Made by a program: the position numbers and the translations under genes. DNA of 64,000 nucleotides, taken from positions 956,596 to 1,020,595 of the forward strand of contig NZ_NQOU01000001.1 in assembly GCF_003576595.1 (NCBI RefSeq), given 5' to 3'. How positions within the stretch are numbered: position 1 is the stretch's first letter; each line of letters starts with the position of its first letter. This DNA is from Neopusillimonas maritima (lineage in GTDB: Bacteria; Pseudomonadota; Gammaproteobacteria; Burkholderiales; Burkholderiaceae_B). The notes under the pieces were generated by a model. The model was not told the origin of the DNA. It was given only the letters and a program-made list of their open reading frames with translations, and made no database searches. This document shows positions 1 to 9,572 of the stretch, piece by piece.

Positions 1-299
1 TCGGTAGCCTCGGCCAATTCAAACAAATAGTGTCGTTCTGCACGACTCATTTGCAAGACGCCGGCCAGCCGCGACCAAACCGCCGCAGACACAGAGACAT
101 CACGCCCTTGCTCGATCCAGGTGTACCAGGTCACGCTAATGCCGGCCAATTGGGCCACTTCCTCGCGGCGCAAGCCGGGAGTTCGGCGTCTGGCGCCCGC
201 CGGCAAACCAGCGGCCTGCGGCGACACACGCGCACGCACACTACGCAAAAACTCTCCCAGTGCGCGACGGCGTGCCGAATCGGAACCTGGGCCTATCAT
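1..299 (-). CDS. Helix-turn-helix transcriptional regulator, MmyB-like (partial, runs off the left edge)
   Basis: The reverse strand reads from an ATG at 299 without a stop to the window edge, giving the first 99 residues. The translation has the typical HTH_31 pattern of MmyB-type regulators: an RRTPGLRREEVAQLAG stretch, then VTWYTWIEQGRD, then a segment ending ERHYLFELAEAT. In this family a C-terminal PAS-like ligand-binding domain follows; here it lies outside the window. The start sits 8 bases after the metH stop in the same orientation, so read-through from metH is possible. No strong Shine-Dalgarno is visible. The target genes and ligand cannot be inferred. Confidence 0.8.
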   Translation of the reverse strand, partial: MIGPGSDSARRRALGEFLRSVRARVSPQAAGLPAGARRRTPGLRREEVAQLAGISVTWYTWIEQGRDVSVSAAVWSRLAGVLQMSRAERHYLFELAEAT

Positions 300-307
300 G
301 ACAGCGC

Positions 308-3300
308 TTAAGTGGTTGCCACGCTGGGTTTAAAACCCAGCACACTGGCCAAAGTACGCCGCACGTCATCTTCATTCCGACCGCTGCGCTGTACATAATC
401 GTTGAACTGGTCTTCGCCGATATTACCCACGTTAAAATATTGCGACTGCGGATGGCTTAAGTAAAAGCCCGACACACTGGAAGCCGGATACATCGCAAAA
501 CTATCCGTCAGTTCCATGCCAATACTCTGCGCTTGCAAAACCTGGAACATATCCCGCTTTACAACGTGCTCAGGGCAGGCCGGGTAACCAGGCGCCGGCC
601 GAATACCCTGATACTTCTCGGCAATCAGCGATGGGTTGTCAAGCGCTTCATCGGGCACATAGCCCCACAAATCGGTACGCACCCGTGCATGCAGGCATTC
701 AGCAAAACCTTCGGCGAAACGATCGGCCAGGGCTTTGAGCATAATGACTGAATAATCGTCGTTATCGTTCTGGAACATCTGCTCATACTTTTCAATGCCC
801 AAGCCACCGGTAACTGCAAATAAACCAATATAGTCTTTCACACCAGATGATTTGGGCGCAATGTAATCGGCCAGACATTTATTATCGACGCCTTCCCGCT
901 TTACCCCCTGCTGACGCAGGTTTCGCCAAGTGAACAGTACCTTGGAACGCGTGTCATCGGTATAGACCTCAATATCTTCGCCGTGTACCGTGTTGGCCGG
1001 GTAAAAAGCCACGACCCCATTGGCCGTGAGCCAGCGGCCGTCGATAATCTTTCGCAACATGGCCTGCCCCTCGTCCAAGAGCTTACGCGCCTGCTCACCA
1101 ACGATTTTGTCATCCAGAATGGCGGGGTATTGCCCGAACAGGCTCCAGGTCTGAAAGAACGGCGTCCAGTCGATATAGCGCGCAATTTCCGCAAGATCAT
1201 AATGTTTGAACTCACGGCGACCAATGAACTTGGGTTTGGGCGGCGTATACGTAGACCAGTCGATGTCCGGCCGATTGTTGCGCGCTTCCTTTAACGAAAC
1301 CAGCGGCGTTTCCTTGCGCTTGGCATGGCGTTCCCGAACCTGCTCGTACTCTTTGGCCAAAGCATCAAGATAGGCTTGCGACTGATCGGACACCAGTTGT
1401 GTAGCGACACCCACGGAACGGCTGGCATCGGGCACGTAAATTACCGGGCCTTCATAGTTTGGCGCAATTTTCACGGCGGTATGCACGCGGCTGGTGGTGG
1501 CGCCCCCTACCAGCAAGGGTGTTTTACGCTCTTTAAAATAAGGGTCACGCTGCATTTCCGAAGCCACATACGCCATTTCCTCCAGGCTGGGCGTAATTAA
1601 GCCCGATAGCCCGACAATGTCGGCGTTCTCTTCCTTGGCTTTGGCCAGAATTTCGGCGCAGGGAACCATCACCCCCATGTTCACCACTTCAAAGTTATTA
1701 CATTGAAGTACGACGGTCACGATGTTCTTGCCGATGTCGTGAACATCACCCTTTACGGTCGCAATCACAATTTTGCCTTTGGCACGGACATCGCCGCCGG
1801 CAGCTTGAATCTGACGTTTTTCCTCTTCAATAAAGGGAATCAAGTGCGCAACGGCCTGTTTCATAACGCGCGCCGACTTGACCACCTGGGGCAAGAACAT
1901 TTTGCCGGAACCGAACAGGTCGCCCACGACATTCATGCCATCCATCAGCGGCCCTTCAATAACCTGAATCGGGCGTCCACCCTGATCGGCAATTTTCTGA
2001 CGAACCTCTTCCGTATCCTCGACAATAAACGTGGTAATGCCATGGACCAAAGCGTGAATCAGGCGCTCCTCAACCGATTGATCGCGCCAGGCCAGATCCT
2101 CTTCTCGTTTCGTACCAGAGCCCTTGACCGTTTCGGCAAACACCACCAAACGTTCCGTGGGCGTCAGTTCATCCGCTTCGTCGGAGCGCGCTACGGGAGG
2201 GTTGCGGTCCAGCACCACGTCTTCAATCAGGTCGAGCAATTTCTTATCGATATCCTGATATACGCCCAACTGACCGGCATTCACAATACCCATGGTCAAG
2301 CCTTCCTGAATGGCGTAGTACAGGAACACCGTATGAATCGCTTCGCGCACGGGCTCGTTCCCACGGAACGAAAAACTCACGTTCGAGATACCCCCCGATA
2401 CACGCGCATGGGGTAAATTCTGGGTAATCCAGCGCGTACCTTCGATAAAGTCGACCGCATAATGATTGTGTTCATCAATGCCGGTGGCAATCGCAAATAC
2501 GTTTGGATCAAAAATAATGTCTTCCGGTGGGAAGCCTACTTCTTCAACCAGCAACTTATAAGCTTTGCCACAAATATCAATACGGCGCTGCAGTGTATCG
2601 GCCTGACCTTTTTCATCGAAAGCCATCACCACCACGGCCGCACCGTACTTGCGGCACAAACGCGCCTGCTCAAGAAACGGCTCAACCCCTTCCTTCATGG
2701 AGATGGAGTTCACCACCGCCTTGCCCTGCACACATTGCAAGCCCGCTTCGATCACGCTCCATTTGGAGCTGTCGATCATAATAGGCACGCGGGAAATATC
2801 CGGCTCCGACGCCACCATATTCAGGAATCGGCGCATGCAGGCAGCCGAATCCAGCATGGCTTCGTCCATATTAATGTCGATAATCTGGGCGCCGCTTTCC
2901 ACCTGCTGACGCGCTACCGACAAGGCTTCCTCGTAGTTCTCTTCGCGAATCAGGCGCAAAAACTTTTTGCTGCCCGTTACGTTGGTGCGCTCGCCTACAT
3001 TGATGAACAACGAGTCGCCATCGAAGTTCAACGGTTCCAGACCCGACAGGCGCGTTTTAACGGGAATTTCCGGAACCTGCCGAACCGGCAGACTGGCTAC
3101 TTTTTCCACAATGGCCTGAATATGCTCGGGCGTAGTGCCGCAACATCCGCCCACCATGTTCACCAAACCGGCAGTCGCAAACTCCTGCAGCAGCGAAGAA
3201 GTGTCTTCCGGGGTCTCGTCAAAGCCCGTTTCCGCCATCGGGTTCGGTAAGCCGGCGTTGGGGTAAACACACACATAGGTGTCGCAAATTTTAGCCAGCT

Positions 3301-4105
3301 CGGCCACATAGGGGCGCATTAACGCCGCACCCAGGGCACAGTTCAAACCAATGGTTACGGGGCGCGCATGGCGTACCGAGTTCCAGAATGCCTCGACGGT
3401 TTGCCCGGAAAGAATTCGCCCAGAAGCGTCGGTAACAGTACCGGAGATCATGACGGGCAGGCGCACGCCACGTGCTTCAAACACCGACTCCACGGCAAAA
3501 ATAGCCGCCTTGGCGTTCAACGTATCGAAGATGGTCTCTATAAGTACGATGTCGATGCCGCCATCCAGCAACCCGTTCAACTGCTCGGTGTATGTCTCGC
3601 GCAACTCTTCGAATGTCACATTACGTGCTGCAGGGTCGTTGACATCGGGCGAAATGGAGGCGGTTTTAGGCTGTGGCCCCAAAGCACCCGCAACGAAACG
3701 GGGGTGCTCGGGCGTGCTGAACTCATCGCATGCCTTGCGTGCCAGCTTGGCCGCCGCCACGTTCATCTCATAAGCCAGCTCGGGTAAACCGTAATCACCC
3801 TGCGCTACCGATGTTGCACCGAATGTATTGGTTTCGATGACATCGGCACCGGCTGCCAGATACTGACAATGAATTTCCGACACCAAATCGGGGCGAACCA
3901 AACACAAAAGCTCGTTATTTCCCTTCAGGTCTTTCCCATGCGCCACAAAACGCTCGCCCCGGAAATCCGCCTCCGATAACTTATAGCGCTGAATCATGGT
4001 GCCCACGGCGCCGTCAAGCACCAGAATGCGATCAGCCAGCGATTCAACGAACCGACGACCATGGGTGTATGTATTCAAGGGATAGGGCAAATTGGGATAT
4101 GACAC
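308..4105 (-). CDS. metH: Cobalamin-dependent methionine synthase MetH
   Basis: Transfers a methyl group from 5-methyltetrahydrofolate to homocysteine through cobalamin, in the cytoplasm. At 1265 residues it is full length. Domains in order: homocysteine-binding barrel (about 20-340) with zinc ligands C256, C321 and C322 (GLNC and GGCCGT); pterin-binding barrel (about 364-630); cobalamin cap (about 650-760); B12 Rossmann domain with DVHDIG, where H789 is the lower cobalt ligand; and the AdoMet reactivation domain (about 940-1265, with [12 protein letters not shown]). The start codon is GTG (4103-4105), with an AGG about 9 bases upstream. It is divergent from a B12 riboswitch and B12 uptake genes, which fits its cofactor need. 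Confidence 0.97.
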   Translation of the reverse strand: MSYPNLPYPLNTYTHGRRFVESLADRILVLDGAVGTMIQRYKLSEADFRGERFVAHGKDLKGNNELLCLVRPDLVSEIHCQYLAAGADVIETNTFGATSVAQGDYGLPELAYEMNVAAAKLARKACDEFSTPEHPRFVAGALGPQPKTASISPDVNDPAARNVTFEELRETYTEQLNGLLDGGIDIVLIETIFDTLNAKAAIFAVESVFEARGVRLPVMISGTVTDASGRILSGQTVEAFWNSVRHARPVTIGLNCALGAALMRPYVAELAKICDTYVCVYPNAGLPNPMAETGFDETPEDTSSLLQEFATAGLVNMVGGCCGTTPEHIQAIVEKVASLPVRQVPEIPVKTRLSGLEPLNFDGDSLFINVGERTNVTGSKKFLRLIREENYEEALSVARQQVESGAQIIDINMDEAMLDSAACMRRFLNMVASEPDISRVPIMIDSSKWSVIEAGLQCVQGKAVVNSISMKEGVEPFLEQARLCRKYGAAVVVMAFDEKGQADTLQRRIDICGKAYKLLVEEVGFPPEDIIFDPNVFAIATGIDEHNHYAVDFIEGTRWITQNLPHARVSGGISNVSFSFRGNEPVREAIHTVFLYYAIQEGLTMGIVNAGQLGVYQDIDKKLLDLIEDVVLDRNPPVARSDEADELTPTERLVVFAETVKGSGTKREEDLAWRDQSVEERLIHALVHGITTFIVEDTEEVRQKIADQGGRPIQVIEGPLMDGMNVVGDLFGSGKMFLPQVVKSARVMKQAVAHLIPFIEEEKRQIQAAGGDVRAKGKIVIATVKGDVHDIGKNIVTVVLQCNNFEVVNMGVMVPCAEILAKAKEENADIVGLSGLITPSLEEMAYVASEMQRDPYFKERKTPLLVGGATTSRVHTAVKIAPNYEGPVIYVPDASRSVGVATQLVSDQSQAYLDALAKEYEQVRERHAKRKETPLVSLKEARNNRPDIDWSTYTPPKPKFIGRREFKHYDLAEIARYIDWTPFFQTWSLFGQYPAILDDKIVGEQARKLLDEGQAMLRKIIDGRWLTANGVVAFYPANTVHGEDIEVYTDDTRSKVLFTWRNLRQQGVKREGVDNKCLADYIAPKSSGVKDYIGLFAVTGGLGIEKYEQMFQNDNDDYSVIMLKALADRFAEGFAECLHARVRTDLWGYVPDEALDNPSLIAEKYQGIRPAPGYPACPEHVVKRDMFQVLQAQSIGMELTDSFAMYPASSVSGFYLSHPQSQYFNVGNIGEDQFNDYVQRSGRNEDDVRRTLASVLGFKPSVATT

Positions 4106-4205
4106 GCGAACAGGCCTGAAACAATAAGAACTTAGGGGATAAACCCTTTATTGTAGCCCGTATATATCTTTTACCCTTTGGCTGTGCTAAAGTTTTGGCC
4201 CTGTC

Positions 4206-4395
4206 AGAGGTGCTTTCGGTTATCGGCAAAAAACAGTGTTATCAACATTGTCGCCATTTCTGCGAAAGTTAAACGGGAAACAGAAACACGCATGCCACAC
4301 AGGGATATATCAATTCATCCCTGTGTGGCACGGCATAAACTGTGCTGCCCCCGCAACGGTACTCATGCAACGCATGCCAGCCCGACACCGGCCCC
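4206..4395 (+). promoter_or_regulatory. Cobalamin (AdoCbl) riboswitch aptamer upstream of btuB
   Basis: The leader contains the conserved cobalamin-aptamer blocks in order: an AGGTGC start near 4207, a GGGAAAC block near 4275, a long hairpin arm (CCACACAGGGAT at 4285-4296 pairing with ATCCCTGTGTGG at 4317-4328), the signature GCTGCCCCCGCAACGGTA near 4344, and the B12-box-like GCCAGCCCGACACCGGCC near 4376. Such RNAs shut off downstream B12 uptake genes when adenosylcobalamin is abundant. The next gene is btuB. The boundaries are approximate. The rest of the metH-btuB gap (4106-4205) shows no feature I can support beyond the expected divergent promoters. Confidence 0.9.
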
Positions 4396-4408
4396 TGTCG
4401 AACCGGCG

Positions 4409-4434
4409 CACGCCTTTTGGCGTGTTTTATTGTT
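4409..4434 (+). terminator. Intrinsic terminator in the riboswitch expression platform
   Basis: A CACGCC / GGCGTG stem (4409-4414 with 4419-4424) closes a TTTT loop and is followed by a T-rich run (TTTTATTGTT). It lies right after the aptamer and before the btuB ATG, where a ligand-controlled terminator is expected. The stem is short, so regulation by attenuation is inferred, not shown. Confidence 0.65.
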
Positions 4435-4474
4435 AATAACGTGCGGGGACGCGCGTTATCTCGCAGGTCTTATC

Positions 4475-6310
4475 ATGAATACCACCCGTTTGCAGCGCCG
4501 CCTTTTGGCTCCGGCGCTTTTCATTCCTTTTACCGCCCTCGCGCAAACTCCCTCCTCGCTTGATCCTATTGTTGTCACCGCCAGTCGTGTTGCGCAACTT
4601 GAGTCGGAAACATTGGGCGACGTTTCTGTCGTACCGAATGAAAAACTTCGTGAAGCCGGACAACAGAGCCTGGCGGAAATCCTCGCGCAGGAGCCCGGCA
4701 TTGCGTTCTATAACAGTGGCGGGCCCCAAAACACCACCGGCTTGTTCCTAAGAGGCAACGACGCGAGCCATACGCTGGTTTTAATCGACGGCGTACGCAT
4801 TAACAGTTCGAATTACGGTGGCGTTAACTGGAATGCTATCGACCCCGCAACGATTGAGCGCGTTGAAATTCTACGCGGCGCGGCAAGTAGCTTGTACGGC
4901 TCGGATGCCATCGGTGGCGTGGTTAACATCATTACCCGAAAGCCGGCTGAAGACGAACCACTTAAGGCCTACGCCAACGCGGGTTACGGCAGCCACAATA
5001 CATTTAAGTCGGGCGCGGGGTTCTCCGGCGCAGCAGACGGCTGGAACTACAACCTGTCTGCCGCGGTCGCGCGCAGTTCCGGGTTCGATGCAACCCAAGA
5101 ATATGCCTCCGACGCCTACCCGGACAAAGACGGCTACCGGCAGCATAGCGTGGCGGGGGCGCTGGGGTACAGATGGCGGCAAGGTCAGCGTGTCGATTTC
5201 TCGTTGTACAACGGTTACATAAACGGTGACTTCGATGCCGGCCAATCACACCCGGCCATTAGCCAGACACGGCAGCAGGCATACACCCTTTCAAGCACGA
5301 ACCAACTAACGGATTTCTGGGAAAGTGTGCTGCGCTTCGGTTACGCCAAGGAGGACGGCATCAGCTACAGCGGTAACTTCGCGCCCTACGAGTTCGGTTC
5401 TCTAACACGCACCTACACCTGGCAGAACAACCTGGCCCTGGATCCTGATCAAAGTATCAGTGTGTTGCTCGAACGCATCGAGGAACGACCATCGGGCAGC
5501 ATGACTTTTCTTTCAAACCGTCGCAACACACAGGCAACCGGCCTGGTGTATCGGGGCCGGTTCGGAAAGCATCGTATTCAGGCAAGCGTGCGCAATGACC
5601 ACATTAGCGATTACGGCAGCCACGCCACCGGCGGGCTGGCATACGAACTTGCCCTTACCAAGGCGTGGCAAGTGGGTCTGGCTGCCAACACCGGTTTTCA
5701 GGCACCCAGTTTCAACGACCTTTACGCCCCCGGCTGGGGCGGCTTCCCGCCGCAATCCAATCCGAACCTGAAACCGGAAAAATCACGCAACATTGAAGCG
5801 CACATTCAATATCGACAAAATGGCATCGAACTTGGCCTGGTTGCCTACCAGAACAAAGTAGACAACCTCATTGTGTCAACGCCGCGCCGGCTCGAGAATG
5901 TCGATTCCGCCACCTTGCGCGGCATGACCGCAACCGCAGCATACCAATGGGATCACACCCGGATGAGTGCGGCCGCCGACTTTCTAAACCCCTACGATGA
6001 CAGCACCGGGGAACGCCTCATCCGGCGTGCACGCCACACCTACCGACTAAACGCGGAACACCGTATCGAGCAATGGACGCTTGGCGCCGAATTTCTTTAC
6101 GTTGGGCAACGCTATGATGAAACCTTTTCCCAGGGCCGTGTTCACTTGGGCGGGTACAGCTTATGGAATCTGACCGCGAACGCAACGCTCACCAAAAACT
6201 TGTCGCTACAGGTGCGCTGGAACAACATTACCAATAAGGACTATACCGATGTGTATGGCTACGCGAATCCGGGCTCGACTGTATTCGTTAATTTGGCCTG
6301 GAGAATGTAA
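4475..6310 (+). CDS. btuB: TonB-dependent vitamin B12 receptor BtuB
   Basis: Outer-membrane receptor that imports cobalamin using TonB energy. The start at 4475 gives a clear signal peptide (MNTTRLQRRLLAPALF to ALAQ) and a 611-residue protein of normal size. An in-frame ATG further upstream would run through the riboswitch and is rejected. The mature N-terminus carries a TonB-box-like DPIVVTASR, close to the BtuB type. A plug domain follows (LFLRGNDASHTLVLIDGVRI, then RVEILRGAASSLYGSDAIGGVVNIIT), then a 22-strand-type barrel ending in NLAWRM. The end residue is Met rather than the usual Phe. The upstream B12 riboswitch and downstream btuF support cobalamin as substrate. Confidence 0.94.
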   Translation: MNTTRLQRRLLAPALFIPFTALAQTPSSLDPIVVTASRVAQLESETLGDVSVVPNEKLREAGQQSLAEILAQEPGIAFYNSGGPQNTTGLFLRGNDASHTLVLIDGVRINSSNYGGVNWNAIDPATIERVEILRGAASSLYGSDAIGGVVNIITRKPAEDEPLKAYANAGYGSHNTFKSGAGFSGAADGWNYNLSAAVARSSGFDATQEYASDAYPDKDGYRQHSVAGALGYRWRQGQRVDFSLYNGYINGDFDAGQSHPAISQTRQQAYTLSSTNQLTDFWESVLRFGYAKEDGISYSGNFAPYEFGSLTRTYTWQNNLALDPDQSISVLLERIEERPSGSMTFLSNRRNTQATGLVYRGRFGKHRIQASVRNDHISDYGSHATGGLAYELALTKAWQVGLAANTGFQAPSFNDLYAPGWGGFPPQSNPNLKPEKSRNIEAHIQYRQNGIELGLVAYQNKVDNLIVSTPRRLENVDSATLRGMTATAAYQWDHTRMSAAADFLNPYDDSTGERLIRRARHTYRLNAEHRIEQWTLGAEFLYVGQRYDETFSQGRVHLGGYSLWNLTANATLTKNLSLQVRWNNITNKDYTDVYGYANPGSTVFVNLAWRM

Positions 6311-7154
6311 ACCGCGCGGCGCTCACCGGCGCCTGCTGTTACTCACTCTGGGGCTACTGCCTGTCTGGGCCTGGGCGCAAGCCTCGGCCCCAGAATCGGC
6401 GCAGCGTATCGTTAGCCTGGCGCCCCATATCACCGAACTCGTGTTTGCAGCGGGCGCCGGGAATCGTTTGATAGGAACCGTTCAAAGTAGCGACTTCCCT
6501 AAGGACGTTGAAGCCTTGCCCAGCGTCGGCGACGGCTTGCATATCGACCCGGAGACGCTGATTTCCCTGCAACCCGACCTGGTTTTGGGTTGGCAGGCCG
6601 GCGCAACACAAGGCGTCGCGCCAATCCTGAAAACACTGGGCATCCCCCTTGTTCATATCAACCCAAAATCAGTTCAAGATATCCCCGACGCCATCGAAGA
6701 AATCGGCCGGCTAACGGACAACAACGTTTCCGCCCAGGCTGCGGCCGAATCTATCAGAGAGCGGCTGACACACCTCAAGCAACACGCGCCGACGCAATCC
6801 GTATCTATTGTGCTGGAAATCAACCCGGCCCCACTTTACGTCGTTGGAAACGACCCTCTGCTGAACAACGCATTGCAATATTGCAATGCAACCAATCAGT
6901 TCGCCGATGTTCCGCAGGCAGCGCCGCTGATTGGGCTGGAAAACCTGCTGGCCAATCAGCCCGACTTCATCGTGATTCGGAGCGAATCAAACCGACTAAT
7001 GAAGGAACGCACTGAGTTTCTGGCCGCTAAGGGCGTACAGGCGGCGCGGCAGGGAAAAGTAATCGGAATCGACCCCGACCTGCTATTCCGGCCGGGCCCC
7101 CGCCTGGTCGATGCACTTGAACAACTCTGCACCCAACTGCAAGATCAACGATAA
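6249..7154 (+). CDS. btuF: Periplasmic cobalamin-binding protein BtuF
   Basis: ABC-transporter substrate-binding protein (helical backbone metal receptor class) that would receive B12 from BtuB in the periplasm. Visible family features are QRIVSLAPHITELVFAAGAG near the mature N-terminus, LPSVGDGLHIDPETLISLQPDLVLG, and a C-terminal helical region. A hydrophobic leader (LLLLTLGLLPVWAWAQA) is clear. The first ATG (6249) lies inside the end of btuB, with AAGGA about 8 bases before it. That gives a long n-region (about 28 residues), and a non-ATG start nearer the leader cannot be excluded. No btuC or btuD is adjacent, so the inner-membrane partner must be elsewhere. Confidence 0.85.
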   Translation: MCMATRIRARLYSLIWPGECKPRGAHRRLLLLTLGLLPVWAWAQASAPESAQRIVSLAPHITELVFAAGAGNRLIGTVQSSDFPKDVEALPSVGDGLHIDPETLISLQPDLVLGWQAGATQGVAPILKTLGIPLVHINPKSVQDIPDAIEEIGRLTDNNVSAQAAAESIRERLTHLKQHAPTQSVSIVLEINPAPLYVVGNDPLLNNALQYCNATNQFADVPQAAPLIGLENLLANQPDFIVIRSESNRLMKERTEFLAAKGVQAARQGKVIGIDPDLLFRPGPRLVDALEQLCTQLQDQR

Positions 7155-7215
7155 AAAGCGTTGAGCCTATACAATAAGCAGTATTCCTCATTGGTATTTC
7201 AAGAAGCTTTTATTC

Positions 7216-8022
7216 ATGACAGCAAAAGACGCATTCTCGCTTGCCGGTAAAACCTACGCTTCACGTTTACTCGTGGGTACCGGAAAATACAAAGATTTTC
7301 AGGAAACTCAACAAGCCATTGAAGCCAGTGGCGCGGAAATTGTTACGGTAGCGATTCGCCGCACCAATATCGGCCAAAATGCAAACGAACCCAATTTGCT
7401 TGATTTTCTTCCGCCTTCGCAATACACCATTTTGCCCAATACGGCGGGTTGCTTTACCGCCGACGACGCCGTACGCACATTACGGCTGGCCCGTGAACTC
7501 CTTGACGGCCACAAACTCGTGAAACTCGAGGTACTGGGCAGTGCCGACAATCTGTTTCCCAATATGCCCGAAACACTGAAAGCGGCCAAGACACTGGTCG
7601 ACGACGGATTCGACGTGATGGTGTATTGCACCGACGACCCAATTCAGTGTCGCATGCTCGAAGACATGGGCTGCATCGCGGTCATGCCGCTGGCCTCGCT
7701 CATTGGGTCGGGCATGGGCATTCTGAACCCATGGAATCTGCGCCTGATTATCGATCAGGCCCAAGTGCCCGTTCTGGTCGATGCCGGTGTCGGCACCGCT
7801 TCCGACGCAGCAGTGGCAATGGAGCTGGGATGCGATGCCGTACTGATGAACACCGCCATTGCGGGCTCGCGAAACCCAGTACTCATGGCCGGCGCCATGA
7901 AAAAAGCCGTACAGGCCGGCCGCGAAGCGTTCCTGGCCGGGCGCATGCCGCGCAAGCTATACAGCGCCGACCCCAGTTCACCCACCGAAGGCCTGATTCA
8001 GTCCCGGAAACCAAAATCATGA
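7216..8022 (+). CDS. thiG: Thiazole synthase ThiG
   Basis: Forms the thiazole ring of thiamine from deoxyxylulose phosphate, dehydroglycine and ThiS thiocarboxylate. The 268-residue sequence is full length. It has the Schiff-base lysine K103 in VKLEVLG, the phosphate-binding loop [20 protein letters not shown], and the C-terminal [16 protein letters not shown]. It overlaps thiD by four bases (ATGA), so the two are probably translationally coupled. ThiS, the sulfur carrier it needs, is not in this window. No TPP riboswitch motif was seen in the 61 bases upstream. Confidence 0.95.
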   Translation: MTAKDAFSLAGKTYASRLLVGTGKYKDFQETQQAIEASGAEIVTVAIRRTNIGQNANEPNLLDFLPPSQYTILPNTAGCFTADDAVRTLRLARELLDGHKLVKLEVLGSADNLFPNMPETLKAAKTLVDDGFDVMVYCTDDPIQCRMLEDMGCIAVMPLASLIGSGMGILNPWNLRLIIDQAQVPVLVDAGVGTASDAAVAMELGCDAVLMNTAIAGSRNPVLMAGAMKKAVQAGREAFLAGRMPRKLYSADPSSPTEGLIQSRKPKS

Positions 8023-8849
8023 TCCCCAATGCCTTATCCATTGCCGGTGTCGACCCATCCGGAGGCGCCGGCATTCTGGCCGACATTAAAGCCATGAGCG
8101 CACTGGGCGCATACGGCACTGCTGTGGTTGCCGCACTGACGGCGCAAAATACGCGTGGCGTAACCGGCATTGCGCCCGTGCCTCCTGAGTTCGTAGCGCA
8201 ACAAATCGACACGCTGTTTACCGACGTGCGTATCGATGCGGTGAAAATAGGCATGCTGGGTCAACAGGCCGTTACGCGTGTAGTTGCCGAACGTTTAATG
8301 CACTGGCGCCCCGCCCACATTGTGCTAGACCCGGTCATGATTGCCAAAAGCGGAGATCAGCTCCTTGAAAAAGCGGCCATCAATGAGTTGCGTGAAAGTC
8401 TGATGCCCGTGGCAACGGTCATCACGCCCAACCTGCCGGAGGCAGGTGTCCTTCTGGAGATGTCCCCCGTTGATAACCTGAAAGAAATGCGCCGGGTCGC
8501 GGAAAAACTACGCCGTCTGTTAAATGATAATGGCGAGCGCTGGGTTTTCCTGAAAGGGGGGCACCTGCCGGGCAATGATCCGACTGATATCCTGCACAAC
8601 GGCGACCAGCTTTTCGAACTGCCGGGCGAGCGCATTCATACCCGCAATACCCACGGCACAGGATGCACGCTTTCCGCCGCCCTCGCCGCCTTGTTGCCAC
8701 AATCGGCCAATTTGCCCGAAGCCGCGCGTAAAGCGAAAGCGTATTTGCAAGAGGCCATTCGCCACGCCGACGAATTACAGGTTGGCGAAGGTCATGGCCC
8801 CGTACACCACTTCCATGCCTGGTGGCAAGGCGATCGCCGGCCTGAATGA
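8019..8849 (+). CDS. thiD: Hydroxymethylpyrimidine/phosphomethylpyrimidine kinase ThiD
   Basis: Phosphorylates HMP and HMP-P in the pyrimidine branch of thiamine synthesis. The ATG at 8019 overlaps the thiG stop and gives 276 residues, the usual size. The ribokinase-like fold is shown by the N-terminal [30 protein letters not shown], and the C-terminal catalytic anion-hole motif [18 protein letters not shown] longer in-frame reading upstream lies entirely inside thiG and is not used. Confidence 0.95.
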   Translation: MIPNALSIAGVDPSGGAGILADIKAMSALGAYGTAVVAALTAQNTRGVTGIAPVPPEFVAQQIDTLFTDVRIDAVKIGMLGQQAVTRVVAERLMHWRPAHIVLDPVMIAKSGDQLLEKAAINELRESLMPVATVITPNLPEAGVLLEMSPVDNLKEMRRVAEKLRRLLNDNGERWVFLKGGHLPGNDPTDILHNGDQLFELPGERIHTRNTHGTGCTLSAALAALLPQSANLPEAARKAKAYLQEAIRHADELQVGEGHGPVHHFHAWWQGDRRPE

Positions 8850-8886
8850 GTACAATATATTCAACTTCAAACTCGTTACTAACGTT

Positions 8887-9567
8887 ATGAACGCTACCGG
8901 ACTTTCCGACACCGAACGTGCCCGCTTCAACATGGTGGAGCAGCAAATCCGACCATGGAACGTATTCGACCCACGCCTTTTGCAAGCATTGTTCGACGTT
9001 CGAAGAGAGCGTTATGTCCCGGCAGGCATGCAGGCATTGGCCTTCTCCGATGTCGAACTCCCCCTTATCATCAATGCCATTAACTCGCATGAAACCATGC
9101 TTACGCCCAAAGTTGAGGCGCGCTTAACCCAGGAGCTACTCCTTGAGCCGGGTGACTGTGTGTTGGAGATTGGCACAGGATCCGGCTATCAGGCAGCGCT
9201 ATTGGGTCAATTGTCCCAGCAGGTAACCAGTGTGGAAATCGATAGCCGCATCGCCGGTTTTGCCGTTGAAAACCTGCAACGCGAGCAGGTCGGCAATGTA
9301 AATGTGGAAGTCGGCGACGCGCACAGCGGCTGGGGAACGGCGGAATATGATGCCATTCTGCTTACCGGTTCGGTGCCTGTGGTTCCTGACGCCCTTAAAT
9401 ACCAACTCTGTATCGGGGGCCGCATGGTCGTGGTCGTAGGCACAACACCCATCATGACGGTATACCGTATCACCCGCACCAGCGCCGCAAGCTTCGACAC
9501 GGAAGCTCTTTTCGACACCGTCATCAAGCCATTAAAGGGTACATCGGTGTCCCAGTTCAAGTTCTGA
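8887..9567 (+). CDS. Protein-L-isoaspartate O-methyltransferase family protein
   Basis: A 226-residue SAM-dependent methyltransferase of the PCMT family. It has an N-terminal NMVEQQIRPWNVFDPRLL, the HETMLTPKVEARLTQ segment, and SAM motif I as VLEIGTGSGYQAALL. Classical Pcm repairs isoaspartyl residues. This variant, like other betaproteobacterial copies next to tolC, lacks the standard substrate signature with a PxAYxD-type start, so its real substrate is uncertain. The start at 8887 is the first ATG after thiD; a TACAAT lies about 30 bases upstream and could be a -10. It ends 5 bases before the TolC-family gene, so the two are probably cotranscribed. Confidence 0.8.
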   Translation: MNATGLSDTERARFNMVEQQIRPWNVFDPRLLQALFDVRRERYVPAGMQALAFSDVELPLIINAINSHETMLTPKVEARLTQELLLEPGDCVLEIGTGSGYQAALLGQLSQQVTSVEIDSRIAGFAVENLQREQVGNVNVEVGDAHSGWGTAEYDAILLTGSVPVVPDALKYQLCIGGRMVVVVGTTPIMTVYRITRTSAASFDTEALFDTVIKPLKGTSVSQFKF

Positions 9568-9572
9568 CACTC

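Noticed and set aside
1703..3250. Long plus-strand open frames opposite metH (about 237 and 262 codons)
   Set aside because: They are antisense shadows of a conserved gene with His/Asn/Arg-rich, low-information translations and no ribosome-binding site.
4106..4205. A second riboswitch controlling metH on the minus strand
   Set aside because: The minus-strand leader has no B12-box or aptamer blocks; only ordinary A/T-rich sequence is seen.
4178..4474. In-frame extension of btuB upstream of 4475
   Set aside because: It would translate through the cobalamin riboswitch and terminator, and it lacks a signal peptide at its start; the ATG at 4475 gives a proper signal peptide.
7155..7215. Possible TPP riboswitch before thiG
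   Set aside because: The 61-base gap has no CUGAGA or ACCUGAUC-type motif and is too short for the aptamer.
7626..8018. Longer N-terminus for thiD
   Set aside because: The region is inside thiG in another frame, and the ThiD family starts at [16 protein letters not shown].
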